The position numbers and the translations under genes are program-made. This document shows positions 8,588 through 17,712 of a stretch of DNA of 64,000 nt, piece by piece. The notes under the pieces were generated by a model. It made no database searches and was not told the DNA's origin. It saw only the letters and a program-made list of their open reading frames with translations. Every line of letters begins with the position of its first letter. Position 1 is the first letter of the stretch. Source of the stretch: Crocosphaera chwakensis CCY0110 (GTDB lineage: Bacteria; Cyanobacteriota; Cyanobacteriia; Cyanobacteriales; Microcystaceae); NCBI RefSeq assembly GCF_000169335.1, contig NZ_AAXW01000020.1:1-64000 (forward strand), given 5' to 3'.

Positions 8588-10219
8588 ATGACTACGTTAA
8601 CCCGCTGGTTTCTAGCACAAGAAACCCCAATTGTTGATCCGTCTTTATTAAATCAACTATTTTCTGATGGTTGGACTTTGTTACAAGGTCTGATTATTCT
8701 CTTAGTTGGTTGGATTATTGCCTCTATTGTCCGAGGCATTGTCAAAAAAGTTCTCAATAGTACCGAAATCGATAATCAAATCGCTGCTTGGATTGCTGGA
8801 GATGATTCCTCTGGTAGTTCAATTCCCATCGAAAAATGGGTCTCTGATTTTGCTTATTGGCTAATCATTCTCTTCGCTGTTGTTGCTTTTTTAAACACGC
8901 TGCAACTTGAGGCAGTTTATGAACCTCTCAATAGTCTTCTCGGAGAAATTACCAATTTCTTACCCAAACTCTTAGGGGCCGGAATCCTTGTGGCTATTGC
9001 TTGGGTCTTAGCTGCCTTATCAAAAACACTCATTACCCGTGTTTTAGCTACCTTTAATCTAGAACAACGGTTAGGAGGAGACAGCGAGCAAATTTCTGTG
9101 TCCCAAACCATCGGTAATGCGGTTTACTGGTTGGTTATTCTGCTGTTTTTACCCTCGATTCTCAGTACCCTTCAGTTAGAAGGAACCTTAGCACCAGTAC
9201 AAGGACTCTTAAATGAAATTTTAGCCATTATTCCCAATATTCTCGCTGCTGTCATTATTGCAGCCGTGGGCTGGGTTGTGGCTAAAATTGTACAACGGGT
9301 GGTTAGCAGTTTATTAGCCACAACTCCCCTAAACCAAGTTGGGGAAAAATTCGGCTTATCCAGTGATCCCACTGGCAACTCCTTATCCAATATCATTGGC
9401 ACCGTTGTTAATGTCCTCATTTTAATTCCTGTTGCAATTACTGCTTTAGACGCGCTGCAAATTGACGCTATTTCCGAACCAGCAACGGATATGCTCAATC
9501 AAATCTTAAATCTCTTGCCCAAATTATTTGCAGCCACAGTGGTCTTAGGGTTAGCTTATGTGGGAGGACAGTATCTCTCAGACATGGTAACGAATGTCTT
9601 AAGAAGTGTTGGCTTCAACAACATTTTTCAATGGTTGGGTATTGCTCAAACTCCTACAACGCCTCCAACTCCTACAACCGCCCCAACTCCCGCAACTCCA
9701 ATCGATACGACTGAAGTTCCTCCCACTGTACCGCCTGCAACTTCAACTGATACCATTCCAACGCCTACGACTTCAACCCGAACCCCTTCAGAAATCGCCG
9801 GGATTGTTGTTTTAGTTGTTGTGATGTTACTTGCGTCTTTAACGGCGGTAGATATCCTTAAAATCGAAGCGTTAAGAGTAGTAGTTGGGGCGTTGTTAGC
9901 TATTGCTGGTCAAGTTTTGGTAGGACTGGCTGTTTTAGCTGTGGGACTCTACTTGGCTAATTTTTGCTTTAATCTCATTACCAACTCAGGCACTCGTCAA
10001 GCTAAATTTTTAGGCCATACGGCTCGCATTTCTATCCTCATCTTTGTGGTGGCCATGGCCTTGCAACAGATGGGAATTGCTCCCAATATCGTCAATTTAG
10101 CCTTTGGCTTATTAGTGGGTGGTATTGCTGCAGCCATTGCCTTAGCCTTTGGGTTAGGAGGACGAGAAGTGGCTGGCGAACAACTGCGAGAGTGGTTAAA
10201 TAACATCAAACAAAACTAG
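8588..10219 (+). CDS. Mechanosensitive-channel-related protein with repeated MscS-type TM helices
   Basis: Membrane protein of 543 residues built from at least four repeats of the small conserved TM helix unit found in CmpX-like and MscS-associated proteins: a hydrophobic helix ending in GWxxAxxV followed by a short amphipathic stretch (LLVGWIIASIVRGIV, GILVAIAWVLAALSKTL, AVIIAAVGWVVAKIVQRVV, TVVLGLAYVGGQYLSDMV). A proline/threonine-rich linker of about 50 residues (around 355-405) precedes the last membrane segments and the C-terminal glycine-rich helix (AIALAFGLGGREVAGE), which resembles the pore-lining TM3 of MscS channels. A role in osmotic or membrane-tension response is inferred from the family. 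Confidence 0.83.
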   Translation: MTTLTRWFLAQETPIVDPSLLNQLFSDGWTLLQGLIILLVGWIIASIVRGIVKKVLNSTEIDNQIAAWIAGDDSSGSSIPIEKWVSDFAYWLIILFAVVAFLNTLQLEAVYEPLNSLLGEITNFLPKLLGAGILVAIAWVLAALSKTLITRVLATFNLEQRLGGDSEQISVSQTIGNAVYWLVILLFLPSILSTLQLEGTLAPVQGLLNEILAIIPNILAAVIIAAVGWVVAKIVQRVVSSLLATTPLNQVGEKFGLSSDPTGNSLSNIIGTVVNVLILIPVAITALDALQIDAISEPATDMLNQILNLLPKLFAATVVLGLAYVGGQYLSDMVTNVLRSVGFNNIFQWLGIAQTPTTPPTPTTAPTPATPIDTTEVPPTVPPATSTDTIPTPTTSTRTPSEIAGIVVLVVVMLLASLTAVDILKIEALRVVVGALLAIAGQVLVGLAVLAVGLYLANFCFNLITNSGTRQAKFLGHTARISILIFVVAMALQQMGIAPNIVNLAFGLLVGGIAAAIALAFGLGGREVAGEQLREWLNNIKQN

Positions 10220-10232
10220 GAAATTAATGTTA

Positions 10233-10258
10233 TAGGGGTCAACGATTGTTGACCCCTA
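10233..10258. repeat. Perfect 11-bp inverted repeat, hairpin between convergent genes
   Basis: The arms TAGGGGTCAAC and GTTGACCCCTA are perfect complements around a GATT loop. It sits between the MscS-like gene and the convergent YeaQ-like gene. No clear T-run follows on either strand, so it is either a weak bidirectional terminator or a small dispersed palindrome of the kind common in cyanobacteria. Confidence 0.6.
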
Positions 10259-10304
10259 CGAAAATGGTAAAAGTTATCTTATTCAGATTAAGTGTGAGCA
10301 AAGG

Positions 10305-10568
10305 TTAGCCACGATTAATTAAACCCCAGAGCCAAATAGCAATAATTGCCCCTAATACAGCAATAACAACTCCTGGAATGCTTAGAGATGCTCCAACCAA
10401 TTGTAGGGTTCCTGTGCGGATGAAAGTCATTAGGGTTCCGCCAATAAATGCCCCAATAATTCCGAGAAACATTGTGGCTATAAAGCCACCTCCCTGATGA
10501 CCAGGAAAAATAAATTTAGCGATCGCCCCGGCTAATAAACCTAAAATAATCCAGGCAATAATATTCAT
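10305..10568 (-). CDS. GlsB/YeaQ/YmgE family stress-response membrane protein
   Basis: Very small (87 residues) membrane protein of the transglycosylase-associated family. It shows the family pattern of three hydrophobic helices rich in glycine: IIAWIILGLLAGAIAKFIFPG, GFIATMFLGIIGAFIGGTLM and ISIPGVVIAVLGAIIAIWLWG, with the conserved pGxxGGG turn after the first helix. The family is induced by stress in many bacteria; its molecular role is not established. It stands alone, with the psaC terminator upstream. Confidence 0.88.
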   Translation of the reverse strand: MNIIAWIILGLLAGAIAKFIFPGHQGGGFIATMFLGIIGAFIGGTLMTFIRTGTLQLVGASLSIPGVVIAVLGAIIAIWLWGLINRG

Positions 10569-10691
10569 GATAATTAATCGCTCCTAAAATTTAGTCTAAG
10601 TTTTTTAAATTTTATCTTTGACCTCTAATGTAATACATCTTTCTTGAGAACTAGAAGTAGCAATATGTGAGTAAAAATAAAAAATAAAAGT

Positions 10692-10721
10692 CCCACCTAA
10701 TCTATTTGTCGATTAGGTGGG
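10692..10721 (-). terminator. Rho-independent terminator of psaC
   Basis: A perfect 11-bp stem (CCCACCTAATC and GATTAGGTGGG on the plus strand, 8-nt loop) lies 38 bp after the psaC stop. Read on the minus strand the stem is followed by a T-rich tract (complement of 10662-10690), as expected of an intrinsic terminator for a highly expressed gene. Confidence 0.88.
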
Positions 10722-10758
10722 GGAAATGTCATAAATGACAAGTTTAATTGCAGGTTTT

Positions 10759-11004
10759 TTAGTAGGCTAATCCCATACTGCGGGTTGTTTCTGCCCCAAG
10801 ATAGACACGGATGCTTAAGAAATCCGTAGGACAAGCTGTTTCACATCGTTTACAGCCGACACAATCCTCTGTTCGGGGAGATGAAGCAATTTGACTTGCT
10901 TTACAACCATCCCAGGGAACCATCTCTAAAACATCTAGGGGACAAGCGCGAACGCACTGAGTACAACCAATACAGGTATCGTAGATTTTAACTTTGTGTG
11001 ACAT
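10759..11004 (-). CDS. psaC: Photosystem I iron-sulfur subunit PsaC
   Basis: Carries the terminal electron acceptors FA and FB of photosystem I on the stromal/cytoplasmic face and passes electrons to ferredoxin. The 81 residues are the canonical length. Two CxxCxxCxxxCP motifs are present: CIGCTQCVRACP and CVGCKRCETACP, and the C-terminus RVYLGAETTRSMGLAY is the conserved PsaC tail that docks on PsaA/PsaB. It is monocistronic, with a clear terminator downstream and about 200 bp of noncoding DNA upstream. Confidence 0.99.
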   Translation of the reverse strand: MSHKVKIYDTCIGCTQCVRACPLDVLEMVPWDGCKASQIASSPRTEDCVGCKRCETACPTDFLSIRVYLGAETTRSMGLAY

Positions 11005-11212
11005 TGATTCCGGCTCCTTAACCGAGTGTTCTCCTTAGTCAAGCACTTCAACTAAAATGAATTCTAGTCGAGGTTTCCCAACTGAACAAAGACTTAAGAG
11101 TATCTTATCTGTCTGTTGTAAAAATAGTCAGGATTAAGGGCTAGTTTACCGCAGTGGTAGAATCTCCTCATAAAAATTGTGGTAGAACTTTAAATTATGT
11201 AACAATCGAGGC

Positions 11213-11599
11213 TTAATCAGGATCATCAAATTGTTTGACCGAGACATCAACCACATCCACATCAATAGTTCCTGGGGGAGTCACCCGTTTAAACTTACCC
11301 TCTTCAATTTCTAGTGCTTCACCACAACTAGGACAGCGCGTGTCTACCCCATTAAACCCTGTAAATTCATAGCTACACACGGGACATTGATTTTCGACTA
11401 AGTTACGCTGAACCCACCATCGTAATATCCATAATCCAATCACAGGCGTAATTAAAATCACCCCCAATAAAATCAAAAACCCATTAACCACCCATCCCAA
11501 GCCAACAGAGACTAATAAGATGGCCAATAAAAGTAAATTTAATAAACACCCTAACCCAGAATTATTGAGCCATAGTAGTTTTGGAGAATAATTATTCAC
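11213..11599 (-). CDS. Small membrane protein with C-terminal zinc ribbon
   Basis: A 128-residue protein with two hydrophobic helices (LLNLLLLAILLVSVGLGWVV and ILLGVILITPVIGLWIL), then a cytosolic zinc ribbon with CPVC and CPSC knuckles spaced by 17 residues, and an acidic tail. The pattern suits a membrane-anchored metal-binding or protein-interaction module. I do not recognise a named family. It is divergent from the HU gene across a 319-bp gap. Confidence 0.66.
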   Translation of the reverse strand: MNNYSPKLLWLNNSGLGCLLNLLLLAILLVSVGLGWVVNGFLILLGVILITPVIGLWILRWWVQRNLVENQCPVCSYEFTGFNGVDTRCPSCGEALEIEEGKFKRVTPPGTIDVDVVDVSVKQFDDPD

Positions 11600-11918
11600 A
11601 ATCTCTCTCCTAGGTTGCTTTGTTTAGCGACTGATGTCTCTCTATGTTATCGCTATCCCCTATCTCATTGGCAAAAAATCCTTAAACTTTCCTTCTATTG
11701 ACTTAATTGATTTGAACTGAAATACAAAAAATCTATATAAATTACTGTTTTAAGGGATCGATTGGGGACAATTCGGCTTAGAATAATGCAGTGAAACATT
11801 TAGCCTATGGGGATTTTGGCGATTTATGTCTATAAATATTACTTATAATTCATCCTTTTTTTATTAGGATGTGCCAAAACACCATAGGACATAACACACA
11901 ATATCAGGAGATTATTCG
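11600..11918. other. Divergent intergenic region upstream of the zinc-ribbon and HU genes
   Basis: This 319-bp AT-rich stretch holds the promoters of the two divergent genes. An AGGAG ribosome binding site lies at 11906-11910, eight bases before the HU start. I see no reading frame, RNA gene or clear operator in it. Confidence 0.55.
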
Positions 11919-12200
11919 ATGAATAAAGGTGAATTAATTGATGCAGTCGCTAATAAGGCTGAAGTCACCAAAAAACAAGCAGAAACCGTAATTAGTGCCA
12001 CCATAGAGACAATTATGGAAGCAGTGGCGGGAGATGATAAAGTCACTCTAGTGGGTTTTGGTTCCTTTGAAGCCCGCGATCGCAAAGCTCGTGAGGGACG
12101 TAACCCCAAAACCAATGAAAAAATGAGTATTCCTGCTACTAAAGTCCCTGCTTTTTCGGCCGGGAAGTTGTTTAAAGAACGGGTTGCGCCGAAAAAGTAG
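11919..12200 (+). CDS. hup: DNA-binding protein HU
   Basis: Histone-like dimeric protein that bends DNA and compacts the nucleoid. Standard HU length (93 residues). The N-terminal helix MNKGELIDAVANKAEVTKKQAE and the DNA-embracing arm FGSFEARDRKAREGRNPKTNE, followed by IPATKVPAFSAGKLFKE, are canonical. An AGGAG site precedes the ATG. The next gene starts 11 bp after the stop. Confidence 0.97.
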   Translation: MNKGELIDAVANKAEVTKKQAETVISATIETIMEAVAGDDKVTLVGFGSFEARDRKAREGRNPKTNEKMSIPATKVPAFSAGKLFKERVAPKK

Positions 12201-12210
12201 TTTTCGGCAG

Positions 12211-13272
12211 ATGAAACAACCCATTCATGGTGGTAATTTAGTCTGGGCAGCTGCTCAAATCGGCTGTCCAGTTTCTTCTATTGTAGATTTTTCTGCTAGT
12301 ATTAATCCTCTCGGTCCTCCTCAATCTGTTCTAGCAGCTATCCAAACGGCTTTAGACACTCTTAAACATTACCCTGACCCCTATTACCTAAAATTGAGAC
12401 AAGCTCTCTCACAATGGCATCAATTGCCCTCTGATTGGATTTTACCGGGGAATGGGGCAGCAGAGTTATTAACCTGGGCTGGCCGGGAATTGGCACAGGA
12501 ACAACAAACTTATGTCATGACTCCTGGATTTAGGGATTATTGGCGAGGGTTACAAGCATTTGGGGCAACCATTACCCCTATTTCTTTTCCTTGGCAAACC
12601 GCTAACTGTTTTGATCTTTTGGATAACTGTCCCGAAACTGATGCCGGGATTATTATTAATAATCCTCATAATCCAACAGGTAAATTATTCACCACAGAGA
12701 CGTTATTATCCCTATTAGAACGGTTTAACTTAGTGGTGGTTGATGAAGCATTTATGGATTTTGTCCCCCCTTCTCAACAACAAAGTTTAATTCCTGTCAT
12801 TGAAGACTATCCGAATCTAGTGATTTTGCGATCGCTGACTAAATTTTATAGTCTTCCGGGTCTGCGGTTAGGTTATGCGATCGCTCATCCTCACCGTTTA
12901 CAACAATGGCAAACCTGGCGTGATCCTTGGCCGGTCAATAGTTTAGCGGTTCATGCTGGTATTGCTGCTATTCAAGATGAAGCGTTTACCCAACAAACCA
13001 GACAATGGCTATTATCAGCTTATCAACAATTATTCACAGGATTATCACAAATTCAAGGTTTAGAACCGATTCCTAGTTCTGTTAATTTTATCTTAGTTAA
13101 AACTCAAATTCCGAGTTCTCAATTACAACTAAAATTATTACAAAAGTATCGTATATTAATCCGAGATTGCTTAAGTTTTGAAACCTTAGGCGATCGCTAT
13201 TTTCGCATCGCAGTCCGCACAGTTGAAGATAATAATAAATTACTTGAGGGTTTATTAACTATTTTCAGTTAA
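12211..13272 (+). CDS. cobD: Threonine-phosphate decarboxylase CobD-like (PLP-dependent aminotransferase fold)
   Basis: Fold-type I PLP enzyme. CobD makes (R)-1-amino-2-propanol phosphate for the nucleotide loop of cobalamin. The N-terminal HGGN followed by VDFSASINPLGPP is typical of CobD as opposed to histidinol-phosphate aminotransferase. Other landmarks are INNPHNPTG, VVDEAFMDF and the PLP lysine in RSLTKFYSLPGLRLGY. I chose the ATG at 12211, 11 bp after the HU stop; a TTG nine codons upstream overlaps the HU gene and adds nothing conserved. No other cobalamin gene is nearby, so the assignment is by sequence only, and a histidinol-phosphate aminotransferase role cannot be fully excluded. 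Confidence 0.82.
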   Translation: MKQPIHGGNLVWAAAQIGCPVSSIVDFSASINPLGPPQSVLAAIQTALDTLKHYPDPYYLKLRQALSQWHQLPSDWILPGNGAAELLTWAGRELAQEQQTYVMTPGFRDYWRGLQAFGATITPISFPWQTANCFDLLDNCPETDAGIIINNPHNPTGKLFTTETLLSLLERFNLVVVDEAFMDFVPPSQQQSLIPVIEDYPNLVILRSLTKFYSLPGLRLGYAIAHPHRLQQWQTWRDPWPVNSLAVHAGIAAIQDEAFTQQTRQWLLSAYQQLFTGLSQIQGLEPIPSSVNFILVKTQIPSSQLQLKLLQKYRILIRDCLSFETLGDRYFRIAVRTVEDNNKLLEGLLTIFS

Positions 13273-13352
13273 AGGCAATAATTTTGTTTTAATTTTAGTA
13301 ACTGGATAGCTATAACTATAATAGCTAATAATCTAAATTAAAAAGATAAGAG

Positions 13353-13829
13353 ATGTTGACAGTAATTGGTTGCGGTAATCTTAATCGATGTGATGATGCA
13401 GTTGGCGTTATCATTGCTCAGAAATTACAAAAGATTTTTCAAGACGCTAACTTATGTAATCTAAAAATTTATGATTGCGGGACTGCTGGAATGGAAGTGA
13501 TGTTTCAAGCAAGAGGAAGTGAAAAATTAATTATTATTGATGCTTGTTCGACAGATTCAGAGCCAGGAACTATTTATAAAGTACCAGGAGAAGAACTAGA
13601 AGAATTACCCGAACCTAGTTATAGTTTACATGATTTTCGTTGGGATCATGCTTTAGCAGCAGGAAGAAAAATATTTAAAGAGGAGTTTCCTAATGATGTA
13701 ACGGTTTATTTAATTGAAGCAGAAAATTTAGGATTAGGATTAGAAATTAGTCCTAGTTTAAAAGATCCTATTAAAAAAGTAATTGAATCGATAGAAAAGG
13801 ACATTAATAATTTTTATTCAAAAAATTAG
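13353..13829 (+). CDS. hupW: Hydrogenase maturation protease, HupW-like
   Basis: Endopeptidase of the HybD/HycI family that trims the C-terminus of a NiFe hydrogenase large subunit after nickel insertion. The 158 residues match the family. The start VIGCGNLNRCDDAVGV carries the first acidic nickel ligand, IIIDACSTD the second, and the His in HDFRWDHAL the third. It stands alone, as hupW often does in cyanobacteria. HupW rather than HoxW is inferred from overall character; the hydrogenase structural genes are not in the window. Confidence 0.84.
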   Translation: MLTVIGCGNLNRCDDAVGVIIAQKLQKIFQDANLCNLKIYDCGTAGMEVMFQARGSEKLIIIDACSTDSEPGTIYKVPGEELEELPEPSYSLHDFRWDHALAAGRKIFKEEFPNDVTVYLIEAENLGLGLEISPSLKDPIKKVIESIEKDINNFYSKN

Positions 13830-14041
13830 ATTTTTCTAGATTGATTATGATAAATTACTAACAAAAATACCAATTTAGCAAGACTCTATGTCTAAAATTA
13901 TTAAAATTGTTTAGGATATAACCCCTCCTCTTAATTAACTCAATTACTCAATTGTTTGATTGATTCCTTCTACAGTTCCTTTGGGGGTTCTGTTCAAAAT
14001 GAAATTTTAAAAATAGTAACCATTAAATTCTATTACTTGTT

Positions 14042-15601
14042 ATGTTAAATTTATCTCGACCTGATCCTATTTACCTCGAAATCTTCAAAAATCTCTATCA
14101 ATTTATTGCTGAGCAAATGGGAATTACTCTACAAAATACGGCATCTTCAGTTAATATTAAAGAACGGCTAGACTTTTCTTGTGCAATTTTCGATCAACAA
14201 GGGTTATTAGTGGCAAATGCACCTCATATTCCTGTTCATTTAGGCAGTATGAGCGAAAGTATTAAAAGTCTTATTCAAGATAAGGAAAATAAGCTACAAC
14301 CTGGGGATGTTTATCTCTCTAATAATCCCTATAATGGCGGAACTCATTTACCCGATGTCACTGCTATAACTCCTGTATTTGATGATAACAATCAACACAT
14401 TTTGTTTTATGTTGCTTCCCGTGGACATCAAGCAGATATTGGGGGAATTACACCGGGTTCGATGCCACCTCATTCTACTTCAATTTTAGAAGAAGGGATC
14501 TTATTTGATAACTTTTTATTGGTGGAAAAAGGGCAGTTTCGAGAACAAAAAGTAAGAGATATTTTAGCTGATAATCATTATCCAGCGAGAAACCCTGAAC
14601 AAAATATTGCTGATTTTCAGGCACAAATTGCAGCCAACGAAAAGGGACTTCAAGAACTGCAAAAAATGGTTAGTCAATATGGGTTAGAAACGGTACAAGC
14701 TTATATGAAGTTTGTTCAAGACAATGCCGAAGAATGTGTCAGAAAAGCCATTGAGGTTCTGACTGATGGGGAATTTAATTATCAAATGGATCAGGGAGCA
14801 GTGATTAAAGTTAAAGTGACAATTAACAATCAAACTCGTAGTGTAACCATTGACTTTACAGGAACATCCGAACAATTAAATAATAATTTTAATGCCCCCA
14901 AAGCTGTCACACAAGCTGCGGTTTTATATGTATTTCGTACCTTAGTCAATGATGATATTCCCCTCAATGCCGGCTGTCTTAAACCCTTACAGTTAATCAT
15001 TCCTGAAGGTAGTATGTTAAACCCTAAATATCCGGCTGCTGTGGTTGCTGGAAATGTAGAAACCTCTCAAGTGATTGTTGATACTTTATATGGAGCTTTA
15101 GGGATATTAGCAGCCTCTCAAGGAACTATGAATAATTTCACTTTTGGTAACGAAACCTATCAATATTACGAGACAATTTGTGGTGGTTCTGGTGCTGGAA
15201 TTAACTTTAATGGAACTGACGCAGTACAGACTCACATGACCAACTCTCGATTAACTGATCCTGAAGTCTTAGAATTTCGTTATCCTGTGTTAATAGAGGA
15301 ATTTAAAATTAGAAAAAATAGCGGAGGAAAAGGTCAATATTCTGGAGGGAATGGTGTTATCAGAAACATCAAATTTTTAGAACCCATGACCGCTAATATT
15401 TTATCAAGTCATCGAGTTATTTCTCCCTTTGGGTTAGCTGGAGGAGAAGCCGGAAAAGTTGGGAAAAATTGGGTTAAACGCAAAGATGGAACAAAAGAAA
15501 TATTAAATAGTACCGCAACGATAGAAATGGAATTTGGAGATAATTTTATTATAGAAACTCCTGGAGGTGGAGGGTTTGGAGATTCTCACCTCAAAACATA
15601 A
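14042..15601 (+). CDS. Hydantoinase B / oxoprolinase family protein
   Basis: A 519-residue member of the HyuB (N-methylhydantoinase B) family, the ATP-dependent hydrolase subunit acting on 5-oxoproline- or hydantoin-type rings. Family motifs include LSNNPYNGGTHLPDVT, HQADIGGITPGSMPP and ETICGGSGAG, followed by the C-terminal RKNSGGKGQYSGGNGVIR and ETPGGGGFGD. The usual HyuA partner is not adjacent in this window, so the B subunit may pair with a distant gene. fabG begins 36 bp after its stop on the same strand, which may be coincidental. Confidence 0.9.
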   Translation: MLNLSRPDPIYLEIFKNLYQFIAEQMGITLQNTASSVNIKERLDFSCAIFDQQGLLVANAPHIPVHLGSMSESIKSLIQDKENKLQPGDVYLSNNPYNGGTHLPDVTAITPVFDDNNQHILFYVASRGHQADIGGITPGSMPPHSTSILEEGILFDNFLLVEKGQFREQKVRDILADNHYPARNPEQNIADFQAQIAANEKGLQELQKMVSQYGLETVQAYMKFVQDNAEECVRKAIEVLTDGEFNYQMDQGAVIKVKVTINNQTRSVTIDFTGTSEQLNNNFNAPKAVTQAAVLYVFRTLVNDDIPLNAGCLKPLQLIIPEGSMLNPKYPAAVVAGNVETSQVIVDTLYGALGILAASQGTMNNFTFGNETYQYYETICGGSGAGINFNGTDAVQTHMTNSRLTDPEVLEFRYPVLIEEFKIRKNSGGKGQYSGGNGVIRNIKFLEPMTANILSSHRVISPFGLAGGEAGKVGKNWVKRKDGTKEILNSTATIEMEFGDNFIIETPGGGGFGDSHLKT

Positions 15602-15636
15602 TATAATTGTCAAGCAATCGAGAAAAGGTAAGTATT

Positions 15637-16392
15637 ATGTCAACTGTCGCCCCACCCCTCAGCGAACAAGTGGCCATTGTTACCGGAGCATCACGGGGTA
15701 TCGGTCGAGCGATCGCCGTAACATTGGGAACCCTGGGTGTCAAAGTCGTGGTCAACTATGCCAGTTCTAGCAGCGCAGCCGACGAAGTGGTAAAACAGAT
15801 CACAGAAAGCTCAGGAGAAGCGATCGCTGTCCAAGGAGATGTATCCCAAAGCGAACAGGTAGATAACCTCATCAAAACCACCTTAGATAAGTTTGGACGC
15901 ATCGATATTTTAGTTAACAATGCAGGGATCACCCGTGATACTCTCTTAATGCGGATGAAACCCGAAGACTGGCAAGCGGTGATCGATCTCAATCTCACCG
16001 GGGTTTTTCTCTGTACCAAAGCTGTTACTAAACCCATGTTAAAGCAGAAAACAGGGCGTATTATCAATATTTCTTCGGTGGTAGGAGAAATGGGCAACCC
16101 CGGTCAAGCGAATTATAGCGCAGCTAAAGCCGGGGTGATCGGTTTAACCAAAGCAGTGGCCAAAGAAGTGGCTAGTCGTGGTGTTACTGTCAATGCCGTT
16201 GCTCCTGGGTTTATTGTCACCGATATGACTGAGAAAGTCAAAACAGACGATATCCTTCAATTTATCCCTTTGGGACGGTTAGGAACCGCCGAAGAAGTTG
16301 CAGGAATGGTGAGATTTTTAGCCACCGATCCAGCGGCCGCTTATATTACCGGACAAGTGTTTAATGTTGATGGTGGTATGGTGATGGCCTAG
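15637..16392 (+). CDS. fabG: 3-oxoacyl-[acyl-carrier-protein] reductase
   Basis: NADPH-dependent reductase of the fatty-acid elongation cycle, SDR superfamily. The nucleotide-binding TGASRGIGR, the structural NNAG, the catalytic Ser in INISSVVG and the YxxxK pair in NYSAAKAG are all present, and the C-terminal TGQVFNVDGGMVM is typical of FabG. I chose the ATG at 15637 because AGAAAAGG at 15621-15628 is a suitable ribosome binding site; the TTG at 15607 only adds a nonconserved tail. A hairpin follows the gene. Confidence 0.95.
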   Translation: MSTVAPPLSEQVAIVTGASRGIGRAIAVTLGTLGVKVVVNYASSSSAADEVVKQITESSGEAIAVQGDVSQSEQVDNLIKTTLDKFGRIDILVNNAGITRDTLLMRMKPEDWQAVIDLNLTGVFLCTKAVTKPMLKQKTGRIINISSVVGEMGNPGQANYSAAKAGVIGLTKAVAKEVASRGVTVNAVAPGFIVTDMTEKVKTDDILQFIPLGRLGTAEEVAGMVRFLATDPAAAYITGQVFNVDGGMVMA

Positions 16393-16403
16393 AACCTTGT
16401 GAT

Positions 16404-16428
16404 AGAGACTTAAAACAATTAAGTCTCT
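16404..16428 (+). terminator. Probable terminator after fabG
   Basis: A perfect 9-bp stem (AGAGACTTA / TAAGTCTCT) with a 7-nt loop begins 12 bp after the fabG stop. The downstream tract is A/T-rich but not a clean T-run, so termination strength is uncertain. Confidence 0.55.
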
Positions 16429-16453
16429 GAAAAATATAATTTAATCTAAGAGG

Positions 16454-16518
16454 GTAGGGTGGGTAAATCAGCGATCAATCTAGACTACCCGTAAAATAGA
16501 AAACTTTGCCCACCTTAC
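16454..16518. repeat. Dispersed palindromic repeat with GTAGGGTGGG arms
   Basis: The arms GTAGGGTGGGTAAA (16454-16467) and TTTGCCCACCTTAC (16505-16518) pair with two mismatches around a 37-nt middle. A shorter element with nearly the same arms lies at 50673-50697. The two copies suggest a mobile or recurrent intergenic palindrome family. Confidence 0.65.
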
Positions 16519-16610
16519 AAAACTGGGTTTTCATGTTCATAGAACAAACACTTTCTAATACTTAGTTCAATAGAGTATTCACAATCAAGCTATTTATCTT
16601 TAGAAAAACC

Positions 16611-17096
16611 ATGTATCAAAAAATTTTAATCGCGTTAGATATGTCAGAAATGGCAGAAACAGTCTTTGACCACGGCTTATCATTAGCAACACAAGAAAAA
16701 AATCCACAATTATTATTGCTACATATTCTCTCAGGAGAAGAAGAAAATAGTCCTTTACCAGTTCCTCCTGATCTTAAAGAAATGTATCCGGCAGCCGGTA
16801 ATGATTTAACCCTAGAAACCTGGAAAGAACAATGGCAAGCTTTTGAAACATCTGGAAACGAAATGTTAGAATCTTATCAAAAGAAAGCAATAGAAACAAA
16901 TATTAAAATAGACTATAAACAAATTTATGGTAATCCTGGATCGAGAATTTGTAAAATAGCCAATGAATGGCACGCCGATGTCATTGTTATTGGTCATAGG
17001 GGACGCTCTGGACTCGAAGAATTTTTCTTAGGGAGTGTTAGTAATTATGTGTTACATCATGCTCATTGTTCTGTGTTAATTGTGCAACCTAAGTGA
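16611..17096 (+). CDS. Universal stress protein, UspA family
   Basis: Single-domain Usp of 161 residues. It begins with the typical strand KILIALDMSEMAE and ends with the nucleotide-binding pattern GHRGRSGLEEFFLGSVSNYV, which has the G-2x-G-9x-G-S arrangement of ATP-binding Usps, then the last strand CSVLIVQP. The loop after the first beta-alpha unit (about residues 45-75) is longer than in minimal Usps, a common cyanobacterial variant. A small gene follows directly. Confidence 0.92.
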   Translation: MYQKILIALDMSEMAETVFDHGLSLATQEKNPQLLLLHILSGEEENSPLPVPPDLKEMYPAAGNDLTLETWKEQWQAFETSGNEMLESYQKKAIETNIKIDYKQIYGNPGSRICKIANEWHADVIVIGHRGRSGLEEFFLGSVSNYVLHHAHCSVLIVQPK

Positions 17097-17155
17097 AAAA
17101 TGTTGATTTTAGTTTAATTTTTGGTGTCTTCAAGGGAATACTAATAGACATCAAA

Positions 17156-17443
17156 ATGATATCGGAAACGACTCAAATGATCGACAAGCACCAAAATAAT
17201 GTGTTAACTATATTGTTTATGCGTTTTGATGTTAACCCATCAGAAGGAATAAAGATTGCAGAAGGATGGTTAAAAGAGTATTCTCAAGAAACTTGGGAGA
17301 CTCTTTTAAGATTATTAAAAAGCAATCAACTCACTTTAGTTAACAAAGAGCTAAAACCAGTTACCCAATCTACTAAAATCACAGCTAAAAACAGTAATCA
17401 ATTACAAGAGAAAAAACGCCGATATCGAGGCATTGAATATTAG
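17156..17443 (+). CDS. Small hypothetical protein
   Basis: I do not recognise a family. The product (about 95 residues from the ATG at 17156) has a predicted alpha/beta part (NNVLTILFMRFDVNPSEGIKIAEGWLKEY) and a basic C-terminal tail ending RRYRGIEY. The open frame continues upstream to a GTG at 17093 that overlaps the Usp stop; the residues that would add look unlike coding sequence, so I prefer the ATG. It is probably cotranscribed with the Usp gene. The C-terminal basic patch could bind nucleic acid, but that is speculation. Confidence 0.5.
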   Translation: MISETTQMIDKHQNNVLTILFMRFDVNPSEGIKIAEGWLKEYSQETWETLLRLLKSNQLTLVNKELKPVTQSTKITAKNSNQLQEKKRRYRGIEY

Positions 17444-17509
17444 TTTTTCAAACTATTCCATTAGTGAAGAGCGACTCATTAATTGTCAACTTCACTACTT
17501 ATATCAATC

Positions 17510-17698
17510 TCAAGCATTATAATTATAGCAGTCCCTATACTTGTAAGGTACAAAGACAAATATGAGAACTACTATGTACCGATTTTTCCCTAATTTATAA
17601 ATGGTGTCATCGGGGATGCCTTTATTATTAGCAATTTTAATGAAATCATTAATAGCATTAATAATAAAATTTTGATTTCTAGATTGATAATTAACCAT
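17510..17698 (-). CDS. Doubtful 62-aa reading frame after radA
   Basis: It starts 15 bp after the radA stop on the same strand. The sequence begins with a plausible helical stretch and contains KLGKNRYIVVLIFVF, but the end is low-complexity. It resembles no family I know and could be a decayed fragment or chance. Confidence 0.25.
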   Translation of the reverse strand: MVNYQSRNQNFIINAINDFIKIANNKGIPDDTIYKLGKNRYIVVLIFVFVPYKYRDCYNYNA

Positions 17699-17712
17699 AA
17701 ATTTTCTGAGGT

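Noticed and set aside
11005..11212. Possible HLR1 (RpaB) site upstream of psaC
   Set aside because: One half-site (GTTACAT on the minus strand near 11197-11203) is present, but the second half-site is poor and it lies about 190 bases from the start.
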